DNA from: Flavobacterium flevense
Lineage (GTDB): Bacteria; Bacteroidota; Bacteroidia; Flavobacteriales; Flavobacteriaceae
NCBI RefSeq assembly: GCF_900142775.1
Contig: NZ_FRCC01000001.1
Location: forward strand, 372,001-436,000
Direction: 5' to 3'
Length of the DNA: 64,000 bases
Position 1 is the first letter of the stretch, and every line of letters begins with the position of its first letter. The notes beneath the pieces were generated by a model. That model was given only the letters and a program-made list of their open reading frames with translations, ran no database searches and was not told where the DNA came from. The position numbers and the translations under genes were made by a program. Positions 26,139 to 36,308 of the stretch are shown here, one piece after another.

Positions 26139-27515
26139 CTACTCGGCGTTATCTAAAAAATCTTTAATCTTATCCACATAACGATCAAAGAATGAACGTT
26201 TGATTTTCTCTCCTGTTGATTCTTCTTTTCTGGAATAACTTTGCGTTTCTACCGGCTCTGCTTCTTCAAAACGTTCTACAATTTCAACAACCGGTTCACG
26301 TTGATAAACCACTTTTTGAGAAACTACATCTTCTTTTCTAATCGCACTTTGTGTATTATTGCAAATACTATTCATTACTAATCCCACTGCAGTTGCATAT
26401 AAAGGACTGGAAAACTCCTCATCTGAATTACCTGCTAAATGCTCATTAGGATATCCTATTCTGGTATCCATTCCTGTAATGTATTCTACTAATTGTTTGA
26501 TGTGCTTTAATTGAGCACCACCACCGGTAAGTACAATTCCGGCAATTAATTTTTTTCTTGGATCTTCGTGACCATATGCTTTCACTTCAGTAAAAACCTG
26601 TTCAATTATTTCTACTACACGGGCATGAATAATTTTGGATAAGTTTTTTAATGAAATTTCTTTTGGTTCTCTTCCTCTCAATCCCGGAATAGAAACAATC
26701 TCATTGTCTTTATTTTCTCCTGGCCAGGCTGACCCAAATTTCACTTTCAACAATTCAGCCTGTTTTTCGATAATAGAACAGCCTTCTTTGATATCATCTG
26801 TAATTACATTTCCTCCAAAAGGAATAACTGCCGTGTGACGAATAATTCCATCTTTAAAAATAGCCAAATCAGTTGTTCCGCCACCAATATCGATCAAGGC
26901 AACTCCGGCTTCTTTTTCTTCCTGGCTTAAAACTGCATCAGATGACGCTAATGGCTCTAATGTCAATCCTGACAATTCGATACCTGAACTTTGAATACAA
27001 CGCCCTACATTACGTATAGACGATGCCTGCCCTACCACAACATGAAAACTGGATTCTAATCGTCCACCATACATCCCGATAGGTTCTTTTATTTCCGATT
27101 GCCCATCAATTTTAAATTCCTGAGGTAAAACATGGATAATTTCTTCCCCCGGCAACATGGCCAATTTATTCACCTGATCAATCAGTAATTGAATGTCATT
27201 TCCACCAATTACTTCTTCCGGATTGCTTCTGCTGATGTAATCTGTATGCTGAATACTACGAATGTGCTGACCTGCAATCCCTACAACAACATCTTTAATT
27301 TTATAACCTGAATTTGTTTCTGCTTCATTAATTGCTTGCTGGATAGACTGAATGGTTTGTGTAATATTATTCACCACTCCTCTAGCCACACCTAGACTTT
27401 TGGATTTTCCAACACCCAAAATTTCTAACTTACCATACTCATTTTTCTTGCCAATCATGGCAACGATTTTGGTTGTCCCTATATCTAGACCTACTGCAAT
27501 ATTCTCTTTTTCCAT
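26139..27515 (-). CDS. ftsA: Cell division protein FtsA
   Basis: Actin-like ATPase anchoring FtsZ to the membrane. The fold begins with the phosphate-1 loop VGLDIGTTKIVAMIGKK; other actin-family segments are GVALIDIGGGTTDLAIFKDG (phosphate 2, about residue 205) and IVLTGGGAQLKHI (adenosine loop). The SHS2 1C domain lies at about 85-165. The C-terminus carries a linker and a basic amphipathic end (KIKRSFFDRYVDKIKDFLDN) suitable as membrane-targeting helix. At 458 residues it is slightly longer than E. coli FtsA because of that linker. Confidence 0.96.
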   Translation of the reverse strand: MEKENIAVGLDIGTTKIVAMIGKKNEYGKLEILGVGKSKSLGVARGVVNNITQTIQSIQQAINEAETNSGYKIKDVVVGIAGQHIRSIQHTDYISRSNPEEVIGGNDIQLLIDQVNKLAMLPGEEIIHVLPQEFKIDGQSEIKEPIGMYGGRLESSFHVVVGQASSIRNVGRCIQSSGIELSGLTLEPLASSDAVLSQEEKEAGVALIDIGGGTTDLAIFKDGIIRHTAVIPFGGNVITDDIKEGCSIIEKQAELLKVKFGSAWPGENKDNEIVSIPGLRGREPKEISLKNLSKIIHARVVEIIEQVFTEVKAYGHEDPRKKLIAGIVLTGGGAQLKHIKQLVEYITGMDTRIGYPNEHLAGNSDEEFSSPLYATAVGLVMNSICNNTQSAIRKEDVVSQKVVYQREPVVEIVERFEEAEPVETQSYSRKEESTGEKIKRSFFDRYVDKIKDFLDNAE

Positions 27516-27521
27516 TTTCTA

Positions 27522-28247
27522 TTATTTAGTGCAAACTACTTGTTTTGTAAACCTGAGGTCAATCTTCTTATATTTATACAATGTACTATCTAAAACTGCT
27601 TTTTGAAAAAAAGCTTTATAGTTCTTAAATTTTGTTTCAAAATTCATCATACTGCCAAAATCAATCTGGTAATCATAATTCCTATTGAACATTTTTAAGC
27701 TGGCATTGGGCAAAACCTGAATAGCAATGATGTTTTTTTTCAAAAAGTCATCTTCATAAATAGCACAAAATAACTGCGCTAATTTTGCTTCATTCTTACT
27801 GTTTATATTCCCTGAAACCAGCGGAACCCTAGCCGTAAAATTATCCGATAACGGCATCTTACCTCCCTTATAATCAATATAAAAAGATTCAAAATCATTA
27901 ACCACTCTGGCTACAGGAGTCTTTTGCTTTACAACCGCTTTCAGAACACCATCAACACTTACAAACACATCCGATTCCTCAATCATCGCATTTGAATTAA
28001 GCTTTCTTTCCAGCTTATTCAAATCTAATTTATCTTTTTCAATAGCTAAGGGGTTGCTCATATTTTCTATTAACAATTTATTAACCGTTTCCTCCTTAAC
28101 AAAAAGATTGTTTTCTCCTACAAAAAAAACCTTGATTGCAGCTATTTTTCGTTTTTCATTTCGCTTTGAAGTGAATGAAAAAAGAAAAACAACCAACCCT
28201 AACATTAGGATTAATCTGATATTTGTCCAATTAAATATTTTTTTCAT
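27522..28247 (-). CDS. ftsQ: Cell division protein FtsQ
   Basis: Bitopic inner-membrane divisome protein. A short cytoplasmic N-terminus is followed by one transmembrane helix (about 10-25, IRLILMLGLVVFLFSF), a POTRA-like domain (IAAIKVFFVGENNLFVKEET) and a beta domain with VVKQKTPVARV and KYKKIDLRFTKQVV. The 241 residues are weakly conserved, as is normal for Bacteroidota FtsQ; position between murC and ftsA supports the call. The start overlaps the murC 3' end by 17 bp, pointing to translational coupling. Confidence 0.92.
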   Translation of the reverse strand: MKKIFNWTNIRLILMLGLVVFLFSFTSKRNEKRKIAAIKVFFVGENNLFVKEETVNKLLIENMSNPLAIEKDKLDLNKLERKLNSNAMIEESDVFVSVDGVLKAVVKQKTPVARVVNDFESFYIDYKGGKMPLSDNFTARVPLVSGNINSKNEAKLAQLFCAIYEDDFLKKNIIAIQVLPNASLKMFNRNYDYQIDFGSMMNFETKFKNYKAFFQKAVLDSTLYKYKKIDLRFTKQVVCTK

Positions 28248-29583
28248 CTAAAGCTGTTTTAATTGCCCCCACCATTTCACCAATATCTCCTGCTCCAATG
28301 GTAACCATAATTGTCGCGTCACTTTTCAACATAGTTGTTATCAAATCTTCTTTAGAAACAATCGCTTTATTCTGATTCTCTATCTTAGACAACAACCATT
28401 CCGAAGTTACTCCAATCATAGGTAACTCACGTGCCGGATAAATATCCATTAATAATACATCGTCAAACTGAGCAAGACTTTTTGCAAAATCATCAGCAAA
28501 ATCTTTGGTTCTGCTAAAAAGATGCGGCTGAAAAACGGCCAAAACTTTTTTACCCGGATACAATTCTCTTACTGCTTGGTGCACCGCATTAATCTCAGTA
28601 GGATGATGTGCATAATCATCAATATAAACCAGATTTTCAGTTTTAATCTGGTATGAAAAACGCCTTCTTATTCCTTTAAATGAAGCTAAGGCTTTTGCAA
28701 TGGCATCGGTTGGGGTGCCGAAATTTACTGCCATTGCAAGAGCCATTAAAGCGTTCATTAAATTGTGTCTTCCCGGTAATCCAAACCGAAAATCTTTTAA
28801 AAGAGTAGTCGGTGTTTGTACATCAAATACATAACTACTATTTTCTATTCTAATATTAAAAGCATTATAAACTGCTGATTCATTGACTCCTACAGTCACT
28901 CCCGAAAGAGGCAAATCAGTAGTAATAAACAAATTAGATTTATCTTCTACTTTATCCGCAAACTCAGTAAAAGATTCTTTAATTGCTTTATCTGTTCCAT
29001 AAATATCCAGATGATCCGCATCCATCGAAGTCACACAAGCAATATTAGGATGCAAATGCAAGAAAGAACGATCAAATTCATCTGCTTCAACAACAGTTAC
29101 GGTTTTCCCGCTTCCTATTAAATTTGAATTATAATTTTCTACAATTCCGCCAATAAAAGCGGTAACATCAGCACCACTTTCGTGCAAAATATGACCTAAA
29201 ATACTGGATGTAGTTGTTTTACCATGCGTCCCCGCCACTGCAAAACAAAAAGTATCTTTAGTTATTATTCCTAAAACTTCAGCTCTCTTTTTGACCTGAT
29301 AATTACGTTCTAAAAAATAATTCCATTGCGCATGTGTTTTGGGAACTGCCGGAGTAATAATAACCAGCGTATTTTCTACAAAATAATCCTTAGGAATCCA
29401 ATTAATATCATCTTCAAAATGAATATCAATACCACTTTCAATTAACTCATTCGTTAAAATTGTAGGTGTTTTATCATAACCGGAAACCTGTTTTCCAATA
29501 TACTTAAAATAGCGTGCCAAAGCACTCATACCAATACCGCCGATACCGATAAAATAGACATTATGTATTTGGTTTAGATTCAT
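28231..29583 (-). CDS. murC: UDP-N-acetylmuramate--L-alanine ligase
   Basis: First amino-acid ligase of peptidoglycan precursor synthesis. The N-terminal UDP-binding Rossmann domain starts VYFIGIGGIGMSALARYF; the ATP loop is AGTHGKTTTSSILGH (about 115-129). Mur central motifs VEADEFDRSFLHLHP and DADHLDIYG follow, and the C-terminal domain has YIDDYAHHPTEINA and AVFQPHLFSRT. At 450 residues it is full length. In many bacteria murB and ddl follow murC; neither is present here. Upstream of its ATG lies the CAATNN repeat region shared with the murG end. Confidence 0.97.
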   Translation of the reverse strand: MNLNQIHNVYFIGIGGIGMSALARYFKYIGKQVSGYDKTPTILTNELIESGIDIHFEDDINWIPKDYFVENTLVIITPAVPKTHAQWNYFLERNYQVKKRAEVLGIITKDTFCFAVAGTHGKTTTSSILGHILHESGADVTAFIGGIVENYNSNLIGSGKTVTVVEADEFDRSFLHLHPNIACVTSMDADHLDIYGTDKAIKESFTEFADKVEDKSNLFITTDLPLSGVTVGVNESAVYNAFNIRIENSSYVFDVQTPTTLLKDFRFGLPGRHNLMNALMALAMAVNFGTPTDAIAKALASFKGIRRRFSYQIKTENLVYIDDYAHHPTEINAVHQAVRELYPGKKVLAVFQPHLFSRTKDFADDFAKSLAQFDDVLLMDIYPARELPMIGVTSEWLLSKIENQNKAIVSKEDLITTMLKSDATIMVTIGAGDIGEMVGAIKTALDEKNI

Positions 29584-29757
29584 TTTTCAATTTCAATTTC
29601 AATGACAATATCAATTTCAAAAACTGATATCACGACTGGATTAATTATTTTACTTCTTTTTATACTGCTACAATATTTTGCTTTTCATTGCCATTGACAA
29701 TTGTCATTGCTCTTGTCATTGCTCTTGTCATTGAAATTGCTATTGCTATTGTATTAG
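29584..29757. repeat. CAATNN hexamer repeat region between murG and murC
   Basis: The left arm on the plus strand has CAATTTCAATTTCAATGACA; the right arm reads TCATTGCTCTTGTCATTGCT and TTGAAATTGCTATTGCTATTG. The two arms are inverted copies of CAATNN units (period 6 and 12) around an AT-rich centre and can fold on themselves. The murG stop codon is the TAG of a CAATAG unit (29746-29748), so the repeat runs into the coding end. Similar regions lie at 46900-47005 and 49970-50092. Confidence 0.7.
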
Positions 29758-30834
29758 TTTCACGATTTCATCCACAATTTGCTTTGTTGCTTCTGGTAAT
29801 GCGAGTTCTTTTATATTTTCACTCAGTTGTTTTTGTTTTTCCGGATCCTTTAGTAAGGCTTCAAAAACCAAACTAAATTCGGCATCCAATTGAGATTCTT
29901 TCAGCAAAAGTGCTCCTTTTTTATCTACAATAGCTTTTGCATTTTTTGTCTGATGATCTTCGGCTACATTAGGCGACGGGATAAAAATCACCGGTTTTCC
30001 CACAATGCATAATTCCGATACCGAAGAAGCTCCTGCACGCGAAATAATAACATCTGCCGCAGCATAAACAAAATCCATTTTTTCAATAAAAGCTACCACC
30101 TGAACATTCTCCGAATTGTATTTTTTATATTCTTCGAAATATAATTTCCCACATTGCCAGATAATCTGAACATCCTGAGCCAAAATATTTTTCAGTTCTT
30201 TCTCTATCAACTGATTGATTCTTCGGGCGCCTAAACTTCCACCAAGAACCAAAAGCGTTTTTTTATTGGCATCCAATTTAAAATATGCAATCGCCTCTTC
30301 TCGCTTACTTTCTATAGCAATCAAATCCTGACGGACAGGATTTCCTGTCAAAATCATTTTCTCTTTTGGGAAAAACCGTTCCAGATTTTCATAAGCCACA
30401 CAAATAGCATTTGCTTTTTTACTCAGCAATTTATTCGTAATCCCGGGAAAAGAATTCTGTTCCTGAATTAGTGTTGGTATTCCCAGCATGTTTGCCATCT
30501 GCAACAAAGGGCCACTTGCAAAACCACCAGTTCCAATAACCGCATCGGGCTTAAATTGTTTAATTATTTTTCTGGATTTCCATAAACTGTCAAGTAATTT
30601 AACTGGAAACAACATATTTTGTAAGGTCAGTTTTCTTTGCAATCCGGCAATCCACAAGCCTTTAATTACATAACCTGCCTGCGGTATTTTTTGCATTTCC
30701 ATTTTATCCTGAGCTCCTACAAAAAGAAATTCAGCATCCGGGAATCTTGATTTTAATTCATTAGCAATAGCAACTGCAGGATAAATATGTCCTCCGGTTC
30801 CTCCGCCACTTAATATGAATTTATATTGTTTCAT
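29746..30834 (-). CDS. murG: UDP-GlcNAc--lipid I N-acetylglucosamine transferase
   Basis: Makes lipid II from lipid I at the inner face of the membrane. The N-terminal glycine-rich loop [20 protein letters not shown] and the second loop [12 protein letters not shown] are typical GT28 marks, as are [11 protein letters not shown] and the UDP-GlcNAc site [17 protein letters not shown] followed by [14 protein letters not shown]. About 362 residues from the MKQYKF start; an ATG three codons upstream is also possible. The last two codons (CAA TAG) belong to the CAATNN repeat, so the C-terminus has been shaped by that repeat. Confidence 0.96.
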   Translation of the reverse strand: MKQYKFILSGGGTGGHIYPAVAIANELKSRFPDAEFLFVGAQDKMEMQKIPQAGYVIKGLWIAGLQRKLTLQNMLFPVKLLDSLWKSRKIIKQFKPDAVIGTGGFASGPLLQMANMLGIPTLIQEQNSFPGITNKLLSKKANAICVAYENLERFFPKEKMILTGNPVRQDLIAIESKREEAIAYFKLDANKKTLLVLGGSLGARRINQLIEKELKNILAQDVQIIWQCGKLYFEEYKKYNSENVQVVAFIEKMDFVYAAADVIISRAGASSVSELCIVGKPVIFIPSPNVAEDHQTKNAKAIVDKKGALLLKESQLDAEFSLVFEALLKDPEKQKQLSENIKELALPEATKQIVDEIVKLIQ

Positions 30835-30844
30835 TACTATCAAT

Positions 30845-32137
30845 CTATTTATTTAAAACAGCATTCATCGGATTTGCCACTTTATCTTCTATCGAATAAG
30901 ACTCTTTATCCTGTTCTTCTGAAGCCAATTCAGCATCAATCAATCGCTGAAGCGCTTCTTCTCTTTTAGCCGCTTCTTTTTGTTCCTGTTCTATTTCTTC
31001 TTCTTTTTTGGTTACACCAATAATAATTCCCAATGCAATACAAGTCATCCAGATAGACGTTCCTCCACTACTTATCAATGGCAAAGTCTGTCCTGTAACG
31101 GGCAATAATTCGACTGCAACCGCCATATTAATCATAGCCTGAAAAATCATGGGAAAACCCAGTCCTATGACGACTAATTTTCCAAAAATAGTTGTAGCCT
31201 TATGCGAAGCAACCACAAAACGAAAAAGCAGCAACAAATACAAACAAAGTACCCCTAAACCACCTATTAATCCGTATTCTTCAACAATAATCGCATAAAT
31301 AAAATCGGAAGATGATTGTGGTAAAAAGTTTTTCTGAACACTTTTTCCCGGACCTAATCCGTATATTTTTCCTGAAGCAATGGCAATTTTAGCTTTTTCA
31401 ATCTGGTAATCATCCTCATCGGGTTTATCGGTACTGAAATTTTCAATTCGACTCTCCCATGTCCTAACCCTGCTAAAGAATTTTGCATCCGGAAACGCTT
31501 TGGAAACCAAAACAAAGAAGGTCAAAAATATAATTCCGGAACCCACTATAATACCAATATATTTCATTGGATATTTCCCGATGAAAACCAACATTAATAT
31601 CATTGAAAAAATCAATGCAGTAGTAGAAAAATTGGAAGGAAGAATAAACATTAAGGTGATAAAAACCGGCAACCAAAGCTCTTTTAATGATTCCATAAAA
31701 TCAATAGGTTCTGTCCTTGTTTTAGACAAATAACGTGCTACAAAAACAAACAAAACCAAAGCTGCGAAAGCCGAAGGCTGAAATGAAATCCCCACAAACG
31801 GAATTTGAATCCATCTGCTGGCATTAGCTCCACCAATAACCGTTCCTTTTATCATAGTTATCGCTAAAACGACCCAGACAACAGGCAACAACCATTTAGA
31901 TATAGAACGGAAATAGTGATAAGGTATTTTGTGTACGTAGTAAATAATAGCAAAACCACAGGCAATATGTGCCAAATGTTTCAACAAATATCCTAAAGTA
32001 TTTCCGGTTCCATGACCCAAATAAGCCAGATTACTACTGGCACTAAAAACAGGCATAAAGGAAAACAAGGCCAATAAGGCCACGAATGACCAAATCCCTT
32101 TATCTCCTTTTAATCTGCTAATTAGTTGTTTCATCAC
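30845..32137 (-). CDS. ftsW: Septal peptidoglycan glycosyltransferase FtsW (SEDS)
   Basis: Polytopic SEDS-family polymerase of lipid II, working with the septal transpeptidase. About ten membrane segments are visible. SEDS signatures include [19 protein letters not shown] (the substrate cavity region), [21 protein letters not shown] and [19 protein letters not shown] near the end. After the last helix there is an unusual acidic/basic, coiled-coil-like cytoplasmic tail of about 55 residues ([20 protein letters not shown]). At 430 residues it is otherwise normal. Confidence 0.95.
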   Translation of the reverse strand: MMKQLISRLKGDKGIWSFVALLALFSFMPVFSASSNLAYLGHGTGNTLGYLLKHLAHIACGFAIIYYVHKIPYHYFRSISKWLLPVVWVVLAITMIKGTVIGGANASRWIQIPFVGISFQPSAFAALVLFVFVARYLSKTRTEPIDFMESLKELWLPVFITLMFILPSNFSTTALIFSMILMLVFIGKYPMKYIGIIVGSGIIFLTFFVLVSKAFPDAKFFSRVRTWESRIENFSTDKPDEDDYQIEKAKIAIASGKIYGLGPGKSVQKNFLPQSSSDFIYAIIVEEYGLIGGLGVLCLYLLLLFRFVVASHKATTIFGKLVVIGLGFPMIFQAMINMAVAVELLPVTGQTLPLISSGGTSIWMTCIALGIIIGVTKKEEEIEQEQKEAAKREEALQRLIDAELASEEQDKESYSIEDKVANPMNAVLNK

Positions 32138-32226
32138 TTTTAAGTTATGGGTTATCGGTTATGGATTATGAGAAAAAGCAAACGTTCAAACAGCTATACT
32201 TCTAACTCCTAACTTCTAACTTTGAT
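32138..32226 (-). repeat. Heptamer-type repeats between murD and ftsW
   Basis: On the minus strand TTAGAAG-TTAGGAG-TTAGAAG (period 7) occurs next to the murD stop, and CATAATC-CATAACC-GATAACC-CATAAC (period 7) next to the ftsW start, with about 30 bp of ordinary AT-rich sequence between. No gene fits here. Confidence 0.65.
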
Positions 32227-33558
32227 TTACAAATTATGCACTGCATCTTTAAATTGGCGTCCTCTGTCTTCGTAGTTTTCAAACAAATCAAAACTGGCAC
32301 AAGCTGGTGATAATAAAACCGTATCGCCTTTTTCAGTAATACGTTGTGCCATTCTCACCGCATCACTCATACTATTTACTTCAACCATAATATCAACAAC
32401 ATTTCCAAAAGCATCGATAATTTTTTTATTATCTACACCCAAGCAAATTACCGCTTTTACTTTCTCACGAACTAAGGCCATCAGTTCGTTATAATCATTT
32501 CCTTTATCAACACCACCTACAATCCAAACTGTTGGCGTATTCATACTGTCTAATGCAAAAAAGGTAGCATTTACATTTGTTGCTTTAGAATCATTAATGT
32601 ATTGCACATTTTGGATTTTCAATACTTTTTCAAGACGGTGTTCTACACCCTGAAAATTAGATAGACTTTCTCTAATAGTTGCTTTTCTAATTTTCATCAA
32701 TTTAGCTACAGAAGTTGCTGCCATTGCATTTTTTAAATTATGTTTTCCTTCTAAGGCAATTGATTCTGTTTCCATTGTAAATTCCTCTTGATTGATTAAT
32801 GCTTCCATTGTGTTGTTTTTTATAAAGGCTCCTTCTTCAAATGTTTTTGTCAATGAAAAAGGAATTAATTTTGCTCTTGTTTTGTTCTTTTGTAACCATT
32901 CTGAAATTGCTTCATCATCTGCATCATAAATGAGATAATCCTCTTCAGTCTGATTCATCGTTATTCTGAATTTCGAATCAATATAATTCTCATATTTATA
33001 ATCGTACCGATCTAAATGATCCGGACTGATATTCGTTATAATAGCGATATGCGGTTTGTAATTTATGATTCCGTCCAACTGGAAACTACTTAATTCCAGC
33101 ACATAACTATCGTATTTATCTTCGGCAACCTGCTCCGCAAAACTCTTCCCTATATTCCCGCCCAAACCTACATTCAAACCAGCTGATTTTAGCAAATGAT
33201 ACGTCAGCATCGTCGTAGTAGTCTTGCCATTACTTCCTGTAATCCCAATTGTGACAGCTTTAGTAAAAGGAGCAGCAAATTCTATTTCGGAAATTACCGG
33301 AATTCCCTTTTCTATCAGCTTTTTAACTATCGGTGCTTTCTCAGGAATACCGGGACTTTTCATCACTACATCGGCATTTAGGATTAAAGATTCAGTATGC
33401 TTTTCATCCTCCCATTCGATACCCTTATTTATAAGAACTTCTTTGTAACGCTGTTTTATTTTTCCAAAATCAGATACAAAAACATCATATCCTTTTTCTT
33501 TTCCCAGAATGGCTGTCCCCACTCCGCTTTCTCCGCCACCTAAAACTACTAATCTCAT
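32227..33558 (-). CDS. murD: UDP-N-acetylmuramoylalanine--D-glutamate ligase
   Basis: Adds D-Glu to UDP-MurNAc-L-Ala. The start MRLVVLGGGESGVGTAILGK is the Rossmann loop, the ATP loop is GITGSNGKTTTTMLTYH (about 107-123), and the Mur motifs ELSSFQLDGI and NISPDHLDRY follow. The C-terminal domain has VQYINDSKATNVNATFFAL and LLSPACASFDLFENYEDRG with the Ser and Phe that recognise the glutamate. At 443 residues it is full length. The gene lies between ftsW and mraY, with only one base to the mraY stop. Confidence 0.97.
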   Translation of the reverse strand: MRLVVLGGGESGVGTAILGKEKGYDVFVSDFGKIKQRYKEVLINKGIEWEDEKHTESLILNADVVMKSPGIPEKAPIVKKLIEKGIPVISEIEFAAPFTKAVTIGITGSNGKTTTTMLTYHLLKSAGLNVGLGGNIGKSFAEQVAEDKYDSYVLELSSFQLDGIINYKPHIAIITNISPDHLDRYDYKYENYIDSKFRITMNQTEEDYLIYDADDEAISEWLQKNKTRAKLIPFSLTKTFEEGAFIKNNTMEALINQEEFTMETESIALEGKHNLKNAMAATSVAKLMKIRKATIRESLSNFQGVEHRLEKVLKIQNVQYINDSKATNVNATFFALDSMNTPTVWIVGGVDKGNDYNELMALVREKVKAVICLGVDNKKIIDAFGNVVDIMVEVNSMSDAVRMAQRITEKGDTVLLSPACASFDLFENYEDRGRQFKDAVHNL

Positions 33559-33559
33559 A

Positions 33560-34795
33560 CTATCTCAATTTTAAGGTGACAATTGAAAGTATCGCTAACA
33601 TGATGGCTACAATCCAAAATCGGGTCACAATCTTACTTTCATGATAGCCTTTCTTTTGATAATGATGATGCAATGGCGACATCAGAAAAATTCTTCGGCC
33701 TTCGCCAAATCTTTTCTTAGTGTATTTAAAATAACTCACTTGCAAAACCACAGATAAATTTTCTACCAGAAAGATTCCGCATAAAAGTGGAATCAATAAT
33801 TCTTTTCGGACTGCAATTGCCAAAACAGCTATAATTCCTCCGATTGTTAAACTTCCTGTATCACCCATAAACACGGATGCCGGATAGGAGTTATACCATA
33901 AAAACCCTATGAGCGATCCTACAAAAGCGGCAATAAAAACCGTCATTTCCCCCGAATTAGGGATATACATAATATTGAGATAATTAGAAAAAATGATGTT
34001 TCCTGAAACGAAGGTAAAAATGGCGAGTGCTAATACCGAAATTGCTGATGTTCCCGCAGCGAGTCCGTCAATTCCATCGGTTAAATTGGCTCCGTTAGAA
34101 ACAGCTGTAATAATAAAAATCACTACCGGAATAAAAATCAGCCAGGCCCATTTTTCATATCCTTCACCTGTCCATGCTAATAATTCAGCATAATCAAATT
34201 CGTTATTTTTAAAAAAAGGAATCGTAGTAGCAGTTGATTTTTCTTCTACTGGAGCCGGCATAATAACTGCTTCGGTAGTTGTAACCACTTTAAATACATC
34301 TGTTTTCCCGGTATCTGTACGCACGGTTACCTGCGGATTAAAATACAATACACTTCCTACAATTAATCCTAATCCAACCTGACCAAAAACTTTAAAAATT
34401 CCTTTTAGTCCTTGTTTGTCTTTTTTAAATATCTTGATATAATCATCTACAAAACCTATTGTCCCCATCCATAAGGTAGTTACAATCAACAAAACAACAT
34501 AAATATTGTGCAATTTGGCAAACAGAAAAACAGGAATTAATGTAGCAAAAATGATAATCAAACCTCCCATTGTAGGTGTCCCCGCTTTTTCATTTTGACC
34601 CGCTAAACCCAGCTCACGAACGGTCTCTCCTACCTGCTGTCTTTGTAAAAAACTAATGACTCTTTTTCCATAAATTGTAGACAACAACAACGAAAGAATA
34701 AAGGCCAATGCCGATCTGAAAGTGATGTATTGAAAAACTCCTGTTCCGGAAAGGTTCAATACTTTGTTGAAATAATCAAATAAATAATACAGCAT
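33560..34795 (-). CDS. mraY: Phospho-N-acetylmuramoyl-pentapeptide-transferase
   Basis: Polytopic membrane enzyme attaching phospho-MurNAc-pentapeptide to undecaprenyl phosphate (lipid I). Motifs are [33 protein letters not shown] (catalytic Asp-Asp), [29 protein letters not shown] and [18 protein letters not shown]. At 411 residues it is about 50 longer than E. coli MraY because of a polar insertion after [11 protein letters not shown] ([17 protein letters not shown] ... [13 protein letters not shown]); this insertion is seen in other Bacteroidota and probably lies outside the membrane. Confidence 0.97.
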   Translation of the reverse strand: MLYYLFDYFNKVLNLSGTGVFQYITFRSALAFILSLLLSTIYGKRVISFLQRQQVGETVRELGLAGQNEKAGTPTMGGLIIIFATLIPVFLFAKLHNIYVVLLIVTTLWMGTIGFVDDYIKIFKKDKQGLKGIFKVFGQVGLGLIVGSVLYFNPQVTVRTDTGKTDVFKVVTTTEAVIMPAPVEEKSTATTIPFFKNNEFDYAELLAWTGEGYEKWAWLIFIPVVIFIITAVSNGANLTDGIDGLAAGTSAISVLALAIFTFVSGNIIFSNYLNIMYIPNSGEMTVFIAAFVGSLIGFLWYNSYPASVFMGDTGSLTIGGIIAVLAIAVRKELLIPLLCGIFLVENLSVVLQVSYFKYTKKRFGEGRRIFLMSPLHHHYQKKGYHESKIVTRFWIVAIMLAILSIVTLKLR

Positions 34796-34802
34796 AGTTT
34801 TA

Positions 34803-36269
34803 CTATTTATGGAGTTGGTCTAAAATTTCTTTAACAATCTTCATATCATCAAAATCAGTACGGATACCTTTGATTTCCTGATAAGTTTCATGTCCTTTTC
34901 CTGCAATTAAAATAATATCATTGGGCTGGGCTAATTGACAGGCAATCATTATGGCCTGTTTTCTATCGGTCACAGCAAAAACTTTTTTATGATTTTGTGG
35001 CGGTACTCCCTGCTCCATTTCACTGATAATAATCTCCGGATCTTCATCGCGGGGATTATCTGAAGTCAGAATGGTTTTATTACTCAATTCAGATGCAATT
35101 CCGGCCATAATAGGTCGTTTTGCCTTATCTCTGTTTCCTCCACAACCCACAATCGTTATCAATTGTTCGTTATTAGTACGGACTTCATTAATCGTTTTCA
35201 AAACATTTTCTAAAGCATCCGGAGTATGTGCATAATCAACAATTGCCGTAATATTAGCCTCTGAAACTATATATTGAAACCTTCCGGAAACACTTTCTAA
35301 TTCAGATAACAAACGAAGTGTTTCTAAAGAATCCATCCCTAATTCGATAGCCGTGGCATAAATAGCTAATAAATTATAAGCATTAAAAACACCTATTAAT
35401 TTCACCCAAACTTCATTACCCTCTATTTTCAATAAGGAACCTGATAATAAGTTATCTAAAATTTGTGCTTTGTAATCGGCATACGATTTCAGAGCATAGG
35501 TTCTTTTTTGAGCCACTGTATTTTGCAACATCACTGCTCCATTCTTATCATCAATGTTTGAAATGGCAAAAGCAGTTTTTGGCAAATTGTCGAAAAAAGA
35601 TTTTTTAACATCTCTGTATTCCGCAAAAGTGGGATGATAATCTAAATGATCGTGAGACAAATTTGTAAAAACACCTCCCGTAAAATGTAAAGCTTCCGTG
35701 CGCTTTTGATGAATTCCGTGTGAACTCACTTCCATAAAGCAATATTCAACCCCTGCATCAATCATTTGGTTTAGAAAATGATTAATTGTAATGGAATCAG
35801 GAGTGGTATGAGTTGCTTTATATTCTTGATCATCCACCAAAATTTTCACAGTAGAAAGCAAACCAACTTTAAATCCTGCTTTTTTAAATAATTGATATAA
35901 TAAAGATGCAATTGTTGTCTTTCCGTTAGTTCCTGTTATTCCAACCAGTTTTAGTTTTTCAGATGGATTTTCAAAATAATTAGCTGCCATAAAAGCAAGC
36001 GCCTTATTGGTATCAATTACCTGAATATAAGTAACCTCATTGTGAAATTTTTCCGGAAAAGTATCGCAAATTATGGCTTTAGCACCTAGATCAATGGCTT
36101 TTTGAATGTAATCATGTCCATCTGAAACAGAGCCCCGAATGGCAACAAACACATCATTGGCTTCGATTTTTCTGGAATCAAAATCCAATTTACCTATAGC
36201 GATATCCGTCGAACCATGAACGGCTTCAATTGCTACTTTATATAATATGTCTTTTAATAATTTATTCAT
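34803..36269 (-). CDS. murE: UDP-MurNAc-tripeptide synthetase (meso-diaminopimelate adding)
   Basis: Third Mur ligase. The ATP loop is [17 protein letters not shown] (about 108-124); other segments are [31 protein letters not shown] and [15 protein letters not shown]. The amino-acid selecting motif is DNPRDEDPE, the DNPR form that marks meso-diaminopimelate addition, so the peptidoglycan is of the A1-gamma Gram-negative type. At 488 residues it is full length. It follows ftsI by about 35 bp. Confidence 0.97.
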   Translation of the reverse strand: MNKLLKDILYKVAIEAVHGSTDIAIGKLDFDSRKIEANDVFVAIRGSVSDGHDYIQKAIDLGAKAIICDTFPEKFHNEVTYIQVIDTNKALAFMAANYFENPSEKLKLVGITGTNGKTTIASLLYQLFKKAGFKVGLLSTVKILVDDQEYKATHTTPDSITINHFLNQMIDAGVEYCFMEVSSHGIHQKRTEALHFTGGVFTNLSHDHLDYHPTFAEYRDVKKSFFDNLPKTAFAISNIDDKNGAVMLQNTVAQKRTYALKSYADYKAQILDNLLSGSLLKIEGNEVWVKLIGVFNAYNLLAIYATAIELGMDSLETLRLLSELESVSGRFQYIVSEANITAIVDYAHTPDALENVLKTINEVRTNNEQLITIVGCGGNRDKAKRPIMAGIASELSNKTILTSDNPRDEDPEIIISEMEQGVPPQNHKKVFAVTDRKQAIMIACQLAQPNDIILIAGKGHETYQEIKGIRTDFDDMKIVKEILDQLHK

Positions 36270-36308
36270 TTTTTTCTTTTTTTCCTCACTTTAAAAGTTG
36301 GGAGAAGA

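Noticed and set aside
29584..29757. CRISPR array
   Set aside because: The units are 6-12 bp with no spacers, and there are no cas genes in the window.
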